This document shows positions 47,101 through 57,140 of a stretch of 64,000 bases of DNA, piece by piece. Below the pieces are notes generated by a model, which saw nothing but the letters and a program-made list of their open reading frames with translations, was not told the origin of the DNA and ran no database searches. Both the position numbers and the translations under genes were made by a program. The first letter of the stretch is position 1. Each line of letters begins with the position of its first letter. The stretch comes from Isoperla grammatica (Eukaryota; Arthropoda; Insecta; Plecoptera; Perlodidae), in the NCBI GenBank assembly GCA_945910005.1, contig OX246749.1, positions 35,552,116 through 35,616,115 on the forward strand, read 5' to 3'.

Positions 47101-47302
47101 GATATTTTGATGATGATATTTGGGGGTTTACGTCCCATATTTTTGCAACGAGGCTAATCGAGACGATGAGTGGGTGATTATGAGGATGAAAAAACGCCAC
47201 ATGACATCCATGCCCAAGCCAGGATTCGAACCTGGAACGCAGAGACCGCGGTATTCTAGACCAACGCCTAATCGAACTCGGCCAACTGCGCCGGCTTTGT
47301 TG
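47101..47302 (-). mobile_element. tRNA-derived SINE (Ser/Leu-type head)
   Basis: On the minus strand, GCGCAGTTGGCCGAGTTCGA resembles the A-box region of class II (Ser/Leu) tRNAs, and CCAGGTTCGAATCCTGG is a strong B box with a fully paired T arm. The body follows (TCATCCTCATAATCACCCAC, ATGGGACGTAAACCCCC) and ends in ATCATCATC. Derived from a tRNA but with a disturbed anticodon arm. Confidence 0.78.
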
Positions 47303-47504
47303 ATATTTTGAGAAAGATAAAAGTGTTTTAACCTATATAATATCCTGAGAACGCATAGAAGCTCTTAGAACTAGATATATATTGAAATTTGATTTTTTCC
47401 CCGTAATTTGGTTTCAAATCAGTAAAACTAATTTATCAACTTTCAAATATTGAAATGTGCTTACGATTAGTTAATTAATTGATAAATATAATTTAAAATC
47501 TTGT

Positions 47505-47750
47505 ATATCAATAAAATAATACCGATAATTTTGTGTGAGAAGTACAAAAATTGCAAGTGTTTTTTTTTTTGGACCGGGCAATATTTCTCAACCCTTGGCC
47601 TATGTAAAAGATCTTACTTCCTTCCTCCTGGATAATCTTGGTGTATTTTCTCTACGGTCGCCCCACAAGGGAGGCTCTGCTACGTCGGCTACCTAGGCTA
47701 GCTTGGTCGGCGTCTTCCTGTGTTATTTACCGCCCTGCCCCGGGGATTAG
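47505..47750. repeat. Direct repeat, copy 2
   Basis: Partner of 46795-47070, offset ~710 bp. Confidence 0.78.
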
Positions 47751-47852
47751 GTAGGACCGCGGGCTGGCCGTGTGCTCGAACGGAGTAGAGGAGGTTCACA
47801 TAAATCCTGTACGGCGTATAGTGGAGGAGCGAGGCAGCCCGTATTTGCTGGA

Positions 47853-48292
47853 CCCAAGGGGCTTTGAAGTAGAACCTCTTTAATTCGAATAATGATTGTA
47901 ATACCTTGTTCACACTACGGCCACTAACAGAAGTTAGGCTACTAACTGCTGTTAAAAAGGTAATGTGAACGTAGTTAACAGCTGACAGAGGTCAATTTAA
48001 CACTGCCCACGCGAATTTCATGTAACTACTGTTAGTCTAACAGCTGTTAGTGGACGTAGTGTGAACAAGGTATAAGGGACTAAAATACCCGATTTGAATT
48101 TCAAAATAAATTAATAAATGGAATATTAAACATGGAACTTTGTATAATTTCATTAATTTGGTGCTTGGCTCGTTCGAGAACCTAGCAAGCGTGGACCCAA
48201 ATGGCTTTGGTATAGAACCTCTTTAATTCAAACGATCATTGTAAGAGAATCCCCGATTTGAATTTAAAAAATAAATTAATTAATGGAACACT
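47853..48292. repeat. Short tandem duplication, filled and empty
   Basis: GGACCCAAGGGGCTTTG ... AGAACCTCTTTAATTCGAAT ... GATTTGAATTTCAAAATAAA (47850-48127) is repeated at 48192-48292 with few changes. The first copy contains a 171-bp MITE; the second does not. Confidence 0.88.
47902..48072. mobile_element. Harbinger-like MITE family, copy 2
   Basis: TIRs TACCTTGTTCACACTACG / complement, same family as 27477-27630. TAA at 47899-47901 and 48073-48075. The paralogous empty site at ~48237-48246 reads CATTGTAAGAGAAT with one TAA, confirming a 3-bp duplication. Confidence 0.95.
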
Positions 48293-48454
48293 TAATTAAC
48301 ACGTTATGTTATGCTCTGTATATAGTCTTCAGCGGGTATGTATACTTGAATTTGATATCTTTCTTGAATTATACACAAATTTCATTGATCAGAGAGGTTT
48401 TATTTACTAAATTTCTCTCCGTGGTAAATTTCTTTCGCACCACAGTATACTATC
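48293..48454. other. Intergenic DNA
   Basis: No recognised feature; a C-run follows at 48485-48495. Confidence 0.5.
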
Positions 48455-48785
48455 TATACTGGCGACGCCGTAAGAAGCGAGGTCCCCCCCCCCCTAAAAT
48501 TCTGAGAAGAGACGGTCGCTCCACACGGTCTATTTCAACGGTTTTCACCGCGGGATTTCCCGATACCTGCATTGTTATTGTCCACTGCATTGACTGCTGC
48601 ACCGACCGTGAATGGAATGCGACCCCACCACGTCTGACAACATGCAGGCGATATTATCACTACAATACCTGAGGCAGGAGAACGAGATGCAACTAGACTT
48701 AGGTTGGTAGTTGTCACACGCATCACTTCACTATTACATAATCTGTGACGACAACACCTTGCAAGTTAATTTGACGGGACTATAT
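48455..48785 (-). repeat. Inverted arm, left (partner of 52720-53018)
   Basis: Contains GGTCGCTCCACACGGTCTAT, GTGAATGGAATGCGACCCCA, CTGAGGCAGGAGAACG and one unit of the 76-bp minisatellite, all as the reverse complement of the right arm. The two arms are ~4 kb apart. Confidence 0.88.
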
Positions 48786-48884
48786 TTCTATTTTAATATC
48801 TATTTCTGCGTGCCGCCAGAAAGTCTTCGCGTGCCACTTCTGGCACGCGTGCCATTGGTTCATCGCCATCTCTGTCCTAGTATA

Positions 48885-48990
48885 ACTGAGGAGAACCTAG
48901 CGTTGAGAACCTTCAGTATCGAACCTTCGACCTCCCGAACTAGATAATAGTCTCGCTTGTTATCGCCGAGCCACGTCGGTTCACCTAGCC
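48885..48990 (-). mobile_element. tRNA-like SINE head, minus strand (degenerate)
   Basis: Minus strand: GTGGCTCGGCGATAACAAGC as an A-box-like region and GGTCGAAGGTTCGATACTG as a B box. It shares CGAGACT...GGGAGGTCG with the plus-strand copy at 49105. Confidence 0.55.
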
Positions 48991-49104
48991 TAGCGTAACT
49001 AATAGGTTGTGTAGCTATTTTTACATATGATGCCTCGTTTGCGGTAGTTTTGTGGTTAGTCGGTCGGTGATGATCGTTAAAGTTATAAGTTACTCGACCA
49101 CTAA

Positions 49105-49620
49105 CAGAAGTGGTTCAATGGTAAGACGCGAGACTCTCATTCGGGAGGTCGCCGGGTTCGATTCTTGTTATAACGGCAGTAGTACTGACTAAAGGTCTTT
49201 TTGCGAAGTTTTCTACAGTCGTAAAGGCGAATGAATGCTGGGATCAATGATATTCAACTGCTATAGTAGGCTAGATGCGCAACCTAGCAGCCACAAGCGT
49301 GTCAATTTGATGACATCTTGAAATGGGTAAATAATACAGGCGGGAATAGGAGTATCTAATGCGACTTTCTGCCATTAGCAGCGCTAGCAGTACTAAAAGG
49401 TCCAAATTAGCATGTAAATTGCCCATTTCAAGATGGCTTCAAATCGCTACGCTTGCTACTCAGTGGAAGGTTGGGGGACTGGTGATCTAGCTTACTATAG
49501 CTGTTGAATATCATTGGCTGGGATTGAGTCCCTCGGGCATTCCTTCCCAACCACGGTTTATCTTACTGTATCTTTGTTCCTAACTATCCAAAACCCCCAA
49601 TAGGCACCGTGTGTTAGTAC
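49105..49620 (+). mobile_element. tRNA-derived SINE interrupted by hAT
   Basis: The head GTGGTTCAATGGTAAGACGC (A box) and CGCCGGGTTCGATTCTTG (B box) is followed by a body that continues, after an inserted hAT, with TGAGTCCCTCGGGCATTCCT. The 3' limit is approximate. Confidence 0.7.
49245..49516. mobile_element. Non-autonomous hAT element 4 (foldback)
   Basis: TIRs CAATGATATTCAACTGCTAT / complement; arms extend to TTGAAATGGG / CCCATTTCAA. Perfect 8-bp duplication GCTGGGAT at 49237-49244 and 49517-49524. 272 bp, non-coding. Confidence 0.93.
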
Positions 49621-50166
49621 ATACAGCTCTATATGTGGCCAAATTCAGCAACTTATTGGTGAATATTGCATTCCGCGGTTGAAAACAGTGCCAGATATTA
49701 TTGTAAAATATCTTGATTTTGTTTTTATTTATTTGTTTTTTCTTGTTGATGTATTTTTGTTTTGTTTTCTTGTGTTGTTAACGTGTCCCGATTTAAACGG
49801 CGCCTCGCGCCTTTTAAGATGGACTGATGGGATTCATAGTCTGCCCAAAAATTTTAAAAGCCGTATAAATTTAATTAAACAAAGTTCACAATTTTGCCAT
49901 TATCGACGTAGGAAGAACGACGCTGCTTCATCGTAAAGTTACATGGCATTGCCACTTGAGCGCTTCATTCGTTTTCACTAGCGCGCTCAGTGGCCAAACT
50001 CGGTGCCTATAACCGATAGTGGGCCACTACGCTCAAACTACTCACCAACTTATCCATCACTATCACACACGCCGGCCGGCTTATGGTTGTAATGAGTATT
50101 CGCCTCTCGGCTCACTGAGCGGTGTGAAGATTCCAGCCGAGATACAGTGTTAGCTATTTCCGGACA

Positions 50167-50198
<32 letters not shown>

Positions 50199-50418
50199 GT
50201 TAGTGTTATCTTCTGTCTGTCTTCTGCCTGCCTAGCCGAGCGATGAGTAATGTTTGTTTGCTGATGGTATCGCTAGACGTTAGTCATTTTGCCACCAGCG
50301 GGAGTTTGCCATTTCATTTCGTTTCATTTTACGTCACATATACGAAATAATATGCGAAGTTGCGGTTATGGGTGTCCCAAATTCGTACGGTCTGTTCAGA
50401 TCTATGAAATGTGCTCGT
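49621..50418. other. Intergenic DNA with (GTCT)n(CT)n tract
   Basis: A GTCT/CT microsatellite at 50166-50198. Otherwise no recognised gene; an open frame at 49679-49936 is hydrophobic at its start but has no family signature. Confidence 0.5.
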
Positions 50419-51477
50419 TGTAGCTGTAGCTGTAGCTGTGGCTGTAGCTGTAGCTGTAGCTGTAGCTGTAGCTGTAGCTGTAGCTGTAGCTGTAGCTGTA
50501 GCTGTAGCTGTAGCTGTGGCTGTAGCTGTAGCTGTAGCTGTAGCTGTGTCTGTAGCTGTAGCTGTAGCTGTGTCTGTAGCTGTGTCTGTAGCTGTGTCTG
50601 TAGCTGTAGCTGTGTCTGTAGCTGTGTCTGTAGCTGTAGCTGTGTCTGTAGCTGTAGCTGTAGCTGTGGCTGTAGCTGTGGCTGTAGCTGTAGCTGTAGC
50701 TGTAGCTGTAGCTGTAGCTGTAGCTGTAGCTGTAGCTGTATCTGTGTCTGTAGCTGTAGCTGTAGCTGTAGCTGTAGCTGTAGCTGTAGCTGTAGCTGTA
50801 GCTGTAGCTGTAGCTGTAGCTGTAGCTGTAGCTGTGGCTGTAGCTGTAGCTGTAGCTGTAGCTGTGGCTGTAGCTGTAGCTGTGGCTGTAGCTGTAGCTG
50901 TAGCTGTAGCTGTAGCTGTAGCTGTAGCTGTAGCTGTAGCTGTAGCTGTAGCTGTAGCTGTAGCTGTAGCTGTAGCCGTAGCCGTAGCCGTAGCTGTAGC
51001 TGTAGCTGTGGCTGTAGCTGTAGCTGTAGCTGTAGCTGTAGCTGTAGCTGTAGCTGTGGCTGTAGCTGTAGCTGTAGCTGTAGCTGTAGCTGTAGCTGTA
51101 GCTGTAGCTGTAGCTGTAGCTGTAGCTGTAGCTGTAGCTGTAGCTGTGGCTGTAGCTGTGGCTGTAGCTGTAGCTGTGTAGCTGTAGCTGTAGCTGTAGC
51201 TGTGTAGCTGTAGCTGTAGCTGTAGCTGTGTAGCTGTAGCTGTAGCTGTAGCTGTGGCTGTAGCTGTAGCTGTAGCTGTAGCTGTGGCTGTAGCTGTGGC
51301 TGTAGCTGTAGCTGTAGCTGTAGCTGTAGCTGTAGCTGTAGCTGTAGCTGTAGCTGTAGCTGTGTAGCTGTAGCTGTAGCTGTAGCTGTAGCTGTAGCTG
51401 TAGCTGTAGCTGTGACTGTAGCTGTAGCTGTAGCTGTAGCTGTAGCTGTAGCTGTATATGTAGCTGTAGCTGTAGCT
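50419..51477. repeat. (TGTAGC)n hexanucleotide satellite, 1.06 kb
   Basis: About 176 hexamers, mostly TGTAGC, with clustered variants TGTGGC and TGTGTC (50545-50655) and three TGTAGCCG-type units (50970-50990). Phase slips create TGTGTAGC at 51175, 51203, 51231 and 51361. The first three are 28 bp apart, a local higher-order unit. Because 6 is a multiple of 3, long frames encoding Ala-Val, Ser-Cys or Ala-Thr dipeptides arise automatically. Confidence 0.98.
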
Positions 51478-51479
51478 CC

Positions 51480-51660
51480 TTATCCTGCCCATGGACTGCT
51501 ACCTCATCGGGTGGGCAGGTTTACGTGCTTTGCTGATCCCGAGAGCTATGCCGTCCGGCGGAAGCGTATGCTTCTGGTAGGGCCACTCTAGCCGGACAGG
51601 TCGAGGTGGAGAAGCCAGACGAAATCTAGTCCACGTCCTTCCCTATCTCTTTTCATACCG
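51480..51660 (-). repeat. Fragment of the 463-bp repeat family, minus strand
   Basis: Complement carries CCAGACGAAAT-type sequence, GCATACGCTTCC, GCATAGCTCTCGGGATC and AAACCTGCCCACC, all as in 58605-60003. Confidence 0.75.
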
Positions 51661-52139
51661 TTACCTCCTACTTGTCCCTTTCCTCCAATCGCCCCCGATG
51701 CCATATAATAGTTCTCGAGCATGTCTCTAAACAACAAATAATCAATATTCAATATATAGCTGATTTAATTTCTTGTGATATTTGTTTGTTTTGTTTTTAA
51801 TGTATATATTTGATTTGATGTGCGGTGTTTGTATAATACATGTTTTAAATATGGCAACTCCTGTTTATGGATGAACCTAAATGGACTGTTTCCACCTGTA
51901 TTCTTGACACCTGTAGATCCCAGACCTCCAGTGTGTTATAATAATCACGAAGCAGCGTGAATCGTGGGAGTCCTACGGTCCTACCCTCTTGGCATTGGCA
52001 TCCCTAAACTCACAACACTTCGACTCTCACTGGGTCGTTACTCGTCAGTTATGATGATAACAATATCGATCTGATATGATGTGGTCGTGTCGTGTTTTGT
52101 GTTGGGCTGTGAGTACCCTCTTTGCTTGATTGACAGCGC
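51661..52139. other. Intergenic DNA
   Basis: No recognised gene or repeat. Confidence 0.5.
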
Positions 52140-52255
52140 GCTCGTCGCTTGTTATACGGGCGGGCAAACCGTTTCATCCGACTCGGCCCTTTTGTAAACC
52201 TCTTGGATTGAAGACCGTTGAATGAATAAGGGTCTTGGACCCAACTGCGCTCGTA
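52140..52255 (+). repeat. Fragment of the 463-bp repeat family, plus strand
   Basis: TTTGTAAACCTCTTGGATTG, AAGACCGTTGAATGA and AACTGCGCTCGTATATA match the second half of the unit at 58605-60003. Confidence 0.75.
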
Positions 52256-52795
52256 TATATAGTCGCGTCGCGTTAACGTGCAATGTGTTGTCGTCACGGA
52301 TTATGTAATAGTGAAGTGACGCGTGTGACAACTATATAGTCCCGTCGCGTTAACGTGCAAGGTGTTGTCACGGATTATGTAATAGTGAAGTGACGCGTGT
52401 GACAACTATATAGTCCCGTCGCGTTAACGTGCAATGTGTTGTCACGGATTATGTAATAGTGAAGTGGCGCGTGTGACAACTATATAGTCCCGTCGCGTTA
52501 ACTTGCAAGATGGTGTTGTCACGGATTATGTAATAGTGAAGTGACGCGTGTGACAACTATACAGTCCCGTCGCGTTAACTTGCAAGATGTTGTCGTCACG
52601 GATTATGTAATAGTGAAGTGACGCGTGTGACAACTATATAGTCCCGTCGCGTTAACTTGCAAGATGTTGTTGTCACGGATTATGTAATAGTGAAGTGGCG
52701 CGTGTGACAACTATATAGTCCCGTCGCGTTAACTTGCAATGTGTTGTCGTCACCGATTATGTAACAGTGAAGTGACGCGTGTGACAACTACCAAC
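52256..52795. repeat. 76-bp minisatellite, 7 units
   Basis: Unit: CCCGTCGCGTTAACKTGCAA, then a TGTTGTCGTCACGGATTATG segment, then TAATAGTGAAGTGACGCGTG and TGACAACTATATAGT. GTTAAC marks recur about every 74-78 bp from 52273 to 52729. Units carry an internal imperfect inverted pair (TTGTCGTCACG / CGTGTGACAA). Solo units occur at 57057-57140 and, inverted, at 48712-48780. Confidence 0.95.
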
Positions 52796-53018
52796 CTAAA
52801 TCTAGTTGCATCCCGTTCTCCTGCCTCAGGTATTGTAGTGATAATATCGCCCGCATGTTGTCAGACGTAGTGGGGTCGCATTCCATTCACGGTCGGTGCA
52901 GTCAATGCAGTGGACAATAACAATACAGGCATCGGGCAATCTCGAGTTGAATACTGTTGAAATAGACCGTGTGGAGCGACCGTCTCTTTGCGTTTGCTTC
53001 TTACGGCTTGGCCAGTAT
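52720..53018 (+). repeat. Inverted arm, right (partner of 48455-48785)
   Basis: Starts in the last minisatellite unit and continues through GATGCAACTAG-complement sequence, GTCAGACGTAGTGGGGTCGC, the tract TGGACAATAACAATACAGGC, and ATAGACCGTGTGGAGCGACC to GGCCAGTATA. About 85-90% complementary to the left arm by eye. Confidence 0.88.
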
Positions 53019-53248
53019 ACCCCTATCGCCGGTCAGTCGGGCTCGAGCTTGTACACTCCCCTGTCTATTTAACGCTCTATTGGTCTAGGGGCGTGATGTT
53101 GAACGCATCAATTATAGAGCTTAATCATGGGGTATTGTTGTAGAATGTAGCAGGTTAGGGCACTCAGGGAGGAACCTCCAATTACATCGACCACGACATC
53201 CAGGAGCCCAGCTCCACACACCATTTAATAGTCCCAAAGATGCCTTGA
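53019..53248. other. Intergenic DNA
   Basis: No recognised feature. Confidence 0.5.
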
Positions 53249-53611
53249 GAGCGAAGGGTACCTCTACGTCAAAAACCGCAGCAAATTGTCATGTTTTAAT
53301 TATATCTCAAGAATGCACCTCGAAATCGAAAATCTGAGTAATCAGCGTGCTGTGGTTTAGGAAGCCCTACAAACTGAATGATAAATGTATCTAAAATTAT
53401 AATCAGTATGACTGTGCTTCATATAATTTAATAAAGTCGGTATCACAGTCATACTGATTATAATGTTAAGTATATTTATCATTCAGTTTGTATGGCGCTT
53501 ACCAAACCACAGCGCTATGCTTACTCAGATTTCCGATTTCCGTGTGCATTCTTGAGATGTAATTAAAATATGACAATTTGCTGCGGTTTATGACGTAACG
53601 ATGTAGTCTCT
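53249..53611. mobile_element. TTAA-flanked foldback MITE, copy C (diverged)
   Basis: The left end GAGCGAAGGGTACCTCTACG is intact and preceded by TTGA (a decayed TTAA). The right end is eroded after GACGTAACG. The centre keeps AGTATGACTGTG / CACAGTCATACT. Confidence 0.85.
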
Positions 53612-53639
53612 GCATAGACCGCGCCAAATTAATTTATTT

Positions 53640-54085
53640 TAATTATATTTAGGAAAAGAAAGATTGCGGTGGTTTGGCCACATGAAAAGAATGCAGGAAG
53701 ACAGGATCCCGAAAATTGAGTTTGAGAAAGAAGCAGGGAATAAGAAAAGAAAGAGGGGAAGACCAAAACTGACTACTGAGGTGGGAAGAAGTGACAGCAA
53801 TGGACGTGGAAAGAAGAAATGCAACTTGGGAAGAGGTCAATCAGGAACGATGGTGGGAAGATAGAAAAGTATGGACAGAATTTGTAGAAAGAGCAGAGGA
53901 AGAAGAAAGTGAAGAGGAGGAGCCAGAAGAAGTTTACATGAGGGAAGCGTCAGGCATGGCCAGCCGGCTGATGTACCTAGGGGTCAGAATATGATGGGAT
54001 TAATTTCCTATACCCTACCCATGATACAATGATATTACTTCCCCTACCCGACTTCATTGTTGGACACAGGGAGCAGATATAAAAA
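53640..54085 (+). mobile_element. LINE 3' end with RT C-terminal remnant
   Basis: Translates to RLRWFGHMKRMQEDRIPK followed by a KKRKRGRPKL segment, the typical C-terminal tail after the reverse transcriptase domain of non-LTR retrotransposons. Then, in another frame, RRNATWEEVNQERWWEDR and an acidic EEEESEEEEPEE stretch. It ends with the conserved tail ACTTCATTGTTGGACAC and GCAGATATAAAAAAAAA. Heavily 5'-truncated; a frameshift lies near 53780. Copies: 30333-30650 (+) and 11690-11762 (-). Confidence 0.87.
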
Positions 54086-54630
54086 AAAATTTAGAGAACG
54101 GCTCCATTGTCTCCATTGTCGTGTAGTATGTACTATGTAGTGAGGCACGTCAACACTCATCATAACTCACAACTCTTCACTCTTTCGCCGACTAAAGTAA
54201 CATCTCTCTCATTAGTTGTCTTGAGTGTGTTGCTTGTATGTATTGGCGCCGAGCCGAGAGCCAGAGAGACAAGGAAGTGTTATTTCCGTAGAGAGCCGCG
54301 CCGCGTTCAAGTGTACCGGGCATCGGCCGGACAGACAACACACACACATACATGGACCAGTCCATTTTGACACACTGTGAGAAGTTTTCGTAACAAATAT
54401 TAATTTTGAGGGGAAACTGGAGGGGCATGCATTTTCAAAAAATTCTCAAAACTAATTTAACTAATTTAAAAACTAATTGTGGGCGGTCCTGACTCCCCTG
54501 ACACTATCTTACTTCTCGGTGTGAGATACCTTTAGTATGGTGATTGGCAGGATGCGCTTCTTAGCTCTTCACTCAGAGTACACAAGATAGTGTTGGAGAT
54601 CGCTCCATGATCTATCAATATTTCTCGTTA
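54086..54630. other. Intergenic DNA
   Basis: No recognised gene. An open frame at 54107-54370 has no family signature. Confidence 0.5.
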
Positions 54631-54638
54631 CTAGAGAT

Positions 54639-54979
54639 TAAGGTTCCCCATTGATGTTAAATTACAACATCGACATCGAAATCAAAACATCGATGTCACA
54701 TCGCGATGTAGGAAATTTTTCGACATCGACATCAAACCTGAATTAATCGACATCGAAAAAAAAAATGCCTTGAGCAATGTAAAAACTAAAAAGAAAACTA
54801 AAAAAATCGTTTCTTGTTCATCGCAAAACCGTCTGGTAAGTTGATATTGTGTTGTAACCTATGTCGAAGAGCGGAGTACACATTCTTTTATTATTATTAT
54901 TTTGTGTAAAAAACGATTCGATTTATGAAACAAAAATCGATGTCGGAAATTTGCATCGATATCGATTAATCGAACCTTA
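54639..54979. mobile_element. Non-autonomous hAT element 5
   Basis: Ends TAAGGTTCCCCATTGATG / ATCGATTAATCGAACCTTA; subterminal ATCGATGTCG repeats. Perfect 8-bp duplication CTAGAGAT at 54631-54638 and 54980-54987. The terminal TA rather than CA is a minor departure from the usual hAT end. 341 bp, non-coding. Confidence 0.9.
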
Positions 54980-55116
54980 CTAGAGATATTATTAGATCAT
55001 GGGATCTCTTCTTGTGATGATGGTCTCTCACCTCTCTGATACCTCCCCGGCCGCGAGCACGTGTTGATTGTAGGCCACGCACCTGGGACCGCCCCACTCG
55101 TGCCGGACGAGGTATA

Positions 55117-55719
55117 TGAGAGTGAGTAATGTATAGGGTAGAGGCGCAACGCAATCGGCAGTTTGTCTGCTGCTATATCTACTGCGGACTGCCCAACATA
55201 CTTCAAGTCGCGACTAGTAGCGGAGTTCGTCAAGCGACGCGATGACGGAGCCTGATTGGACGGCTACTTCGCGCCGAAGATATCCGAAGACAGCCGATGA
55301 CACCCGAAAGCTCTGTCGTTGTGTACCCTTGCTTGGCGAACTCTGCAGCTGCTTTAGTCATCGTACGTCTTCGGTAATGCTTCCGTCACGGGTGGGTGGG
55401 TGAGCGGCAGCCAACCAGCGGCCGTGGCTAATTCAAATACCTGCTCGGGTTGGCCGAGACCGTAAACACGTCATTGATTGATGACGAAAGCATTACCGAA
55501 GTTATTGTACGACGACTTTAGTAGGAGTTCGCCAAGCGACGCGATGACGGAGCCTGATTGGTCGGCTACTTTGCGCCGAAGATATCCGAAGACAGCCGAA
55601 AGCTCCGTCATCGCGTCGCTTGGCGAATTACTACTACCCGACTAAAGTATGTTGGGAAGTGAAAGGCGGTAGACAAACTGCCGATTGCGTTGCGACTCTA
55701 CCCTATATTACTCACTCAA
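55117..55719. mobile_element. Multi-hairpin foldback element
   Basis: Large palindrome related to 4717-5000. Outer arms share GAGTGAGTAAT...AGGGTAGAG and CGGCAGTTTGTCTRC. Each arm contains its own inner hairpin (CAAGCGACGCGATGACGGAG with its complement; left ~55218-55345, right ~55525-55625). A third hairpin sits in the centre (GTACGTCTTCGGTAATGC / GCATTACCGAAGTTATTGTAC, 55362-55512). The smaller copy at 4.7 kb has just one inner hairpin. No clear target duplication. Confidence 0.85.
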
Positions 55720-56025
55720 CAGTCAACAACTATACACTCCAATCACTCTCATCATCAGAAGAGCAATGTCTCGCTCATAGGAATAATAATAATACTGTAC
55801 GCGTACCTACTCGAGTATTATTATGTGTGTACTATGGTCGTTAACGTAGAATCAATGAAGCGAAAAGAAAAGATTATGGCTCGTTGTGATCTCCGTGTGT
55901 TTTGGGTACAAAGAGTCCTCGGGGGTCAATGGCTCAGCCATAGCCCATAGCCAGAAACTGAACCCCTAAGGATAGTATCACGCCCACCACCACCTTGTTT
56001 ACCTGTCGACGAATTTAAAACCGTC
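55720..56025. other. Intergenic DNA
   Basis: No recognised feature. Confidence 0.5.
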
Positions 56026-56029
56026 TTAA

Positions 56030-56401
56030 GAGCGAAGGATACCTCTACGTCAAAAACCGCAGAAAATTTTCGTTTTTTAGTTATATCTCAAGATTGGAAC
56101 ACAACATCAAAAATCTGAGACACCATAGCGCTGGGGTTTGGTAAGCCCTACACACTGAATGATAAATGTATTTAACGTTATCATCAGTATGACTGTGATA
56201 ACAATTTCCTTAGTAATTTGAGGAAATCGTTATCACAGTCATACTGATGATAACGTTAAATACATTTATCATTCAGTGTGTAGGGATTACCAAACCACAG
56301 CGCTATGGTGTCTCAGATTTTTGATGTTGTGTTTCAATCTTGAGATATAATTAAAAAACGAAAATTTTCTGCGGTTTTTGACGTAGACGTATCCTTCGCT
56401 C
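56030..56401. mobile_element. TTAA-flanked foldback MITE, copy D (near-perfect)
   Basis: 372 bp with the same ends, centre and length as copy B (38575-38946), differing by scattered substitutions. TTAA at 56026-56029 and 56402-56405. Confidence 0.92.
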
Positions 56402-56410
56402 TTAAAGTAA

Positions 56411-56551
56411 GGGCCGGTCTTACAATGTCCCAATAACTACTTATTCGTCGAATAGCTTGTTTTCTCCATGGCAACCACCAATCAAAATCCTTGAAATCCT
56501 CCATTAGTTGCTACAAATAACTTTCTTATTAGGAGATTGTAGGACCGGCCC
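56411..56551. mobile_element. Harbinger-like MITE next to TTAA copy D
   Basis: TIRs GGGCCGGTCTTACAATGTCC / complement of GGAGATTGTAGGACCGGCCC. TAA at 56408-56410 and 56552-56554. 141 bp with a CACCAATCAAAATCC box. Only 9 bp separate it from the TTAA element. Confidence 0.9.
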
Positions 56552-56554
56552 TAA

Positions 56555-57056
56555 TTTTAACTTTAAAGACATTTTTTTTTATTTTATTTTTTTTTGGTTT
56601 TCCAATAAACTGACTCGTGTTTTCTCATTGTAGAGCAAAACTTTGGTTTCTTTTATACCTGATTTCGTTCTAAAAGTATAATGTACATTTTTGTTTTGCA
56701 AGTTGATCGAAAGCAGAACGATTTACAGCAAATTATGTTTTCTCATTTATACTTAACCGAACGCGTAAATTCTCACGTTAAAGACCAAAATCGAACAAAT
56801 GTTCCTCCACACTTTGGTTTCTTTCACCTGATCGAAAAGTATTTTTTTTTTTTTTTGCTAGTAGATCGAGAACTGAACGATTCGTAGCAAATAATAGGCC
56901 TATGTGTTTTCCAACCTAAAATCAGGGTTCGTTGTTTGTCTAGGTATGGTTGTTATTTGCGTGGGTGGGCGTGTGTGTGCGTTGTATTGTATTGTGTAAA
57001 TAGCTGTTCACTCGCCAGGAAGCGGACGGGCGCTTCTCTTATAGCTGGCGCCAACC
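56555..57056. other. T-rich intergenic DNA
   Basis: T-runs; a phrase GTAGATCGAGAACTGAACGA / GTTGATCGAAAGCAGAACGA recurs at 56701 and 56861 with flanking CTTTGGTTTCTTT, giving a diverged ~160-bp repeat. Unclassified. Confidence 0.5.
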
Positions 57057-57140
57057 TATAGTCGTGTCGCGTTAACTTGCAAGGTGTTGTCGTCACGGAT
57101 TATCTAATAGTGTAGTGACGCGTTTGACATCTACCAACCT
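57057..57140 (+). repeat. Solo unit of the 76-bp minisatellite
   Basis: GTGTCGCGTTAACTTGCAAG and CACGGATTATCTAATAGTG, followed by CTACCAACCTAA as in the right inverted arm. Confidence 0.88.

Noticed and set aside
46795..47750. LTR retrotransposon with LTRs at 46795 and 47505
   Set aside because: No TG...CA ends, primer-binding site or coding between them. The interval is short and holds a SINE; kept as an unexplained direct repeat.
50329..51492. Very long frames with Ala-Thr, Ala-Val or Ser-Cys dipeptides
   Set aside because: Created by the in-phase TGTAGC hexamer array; no gene evidence.
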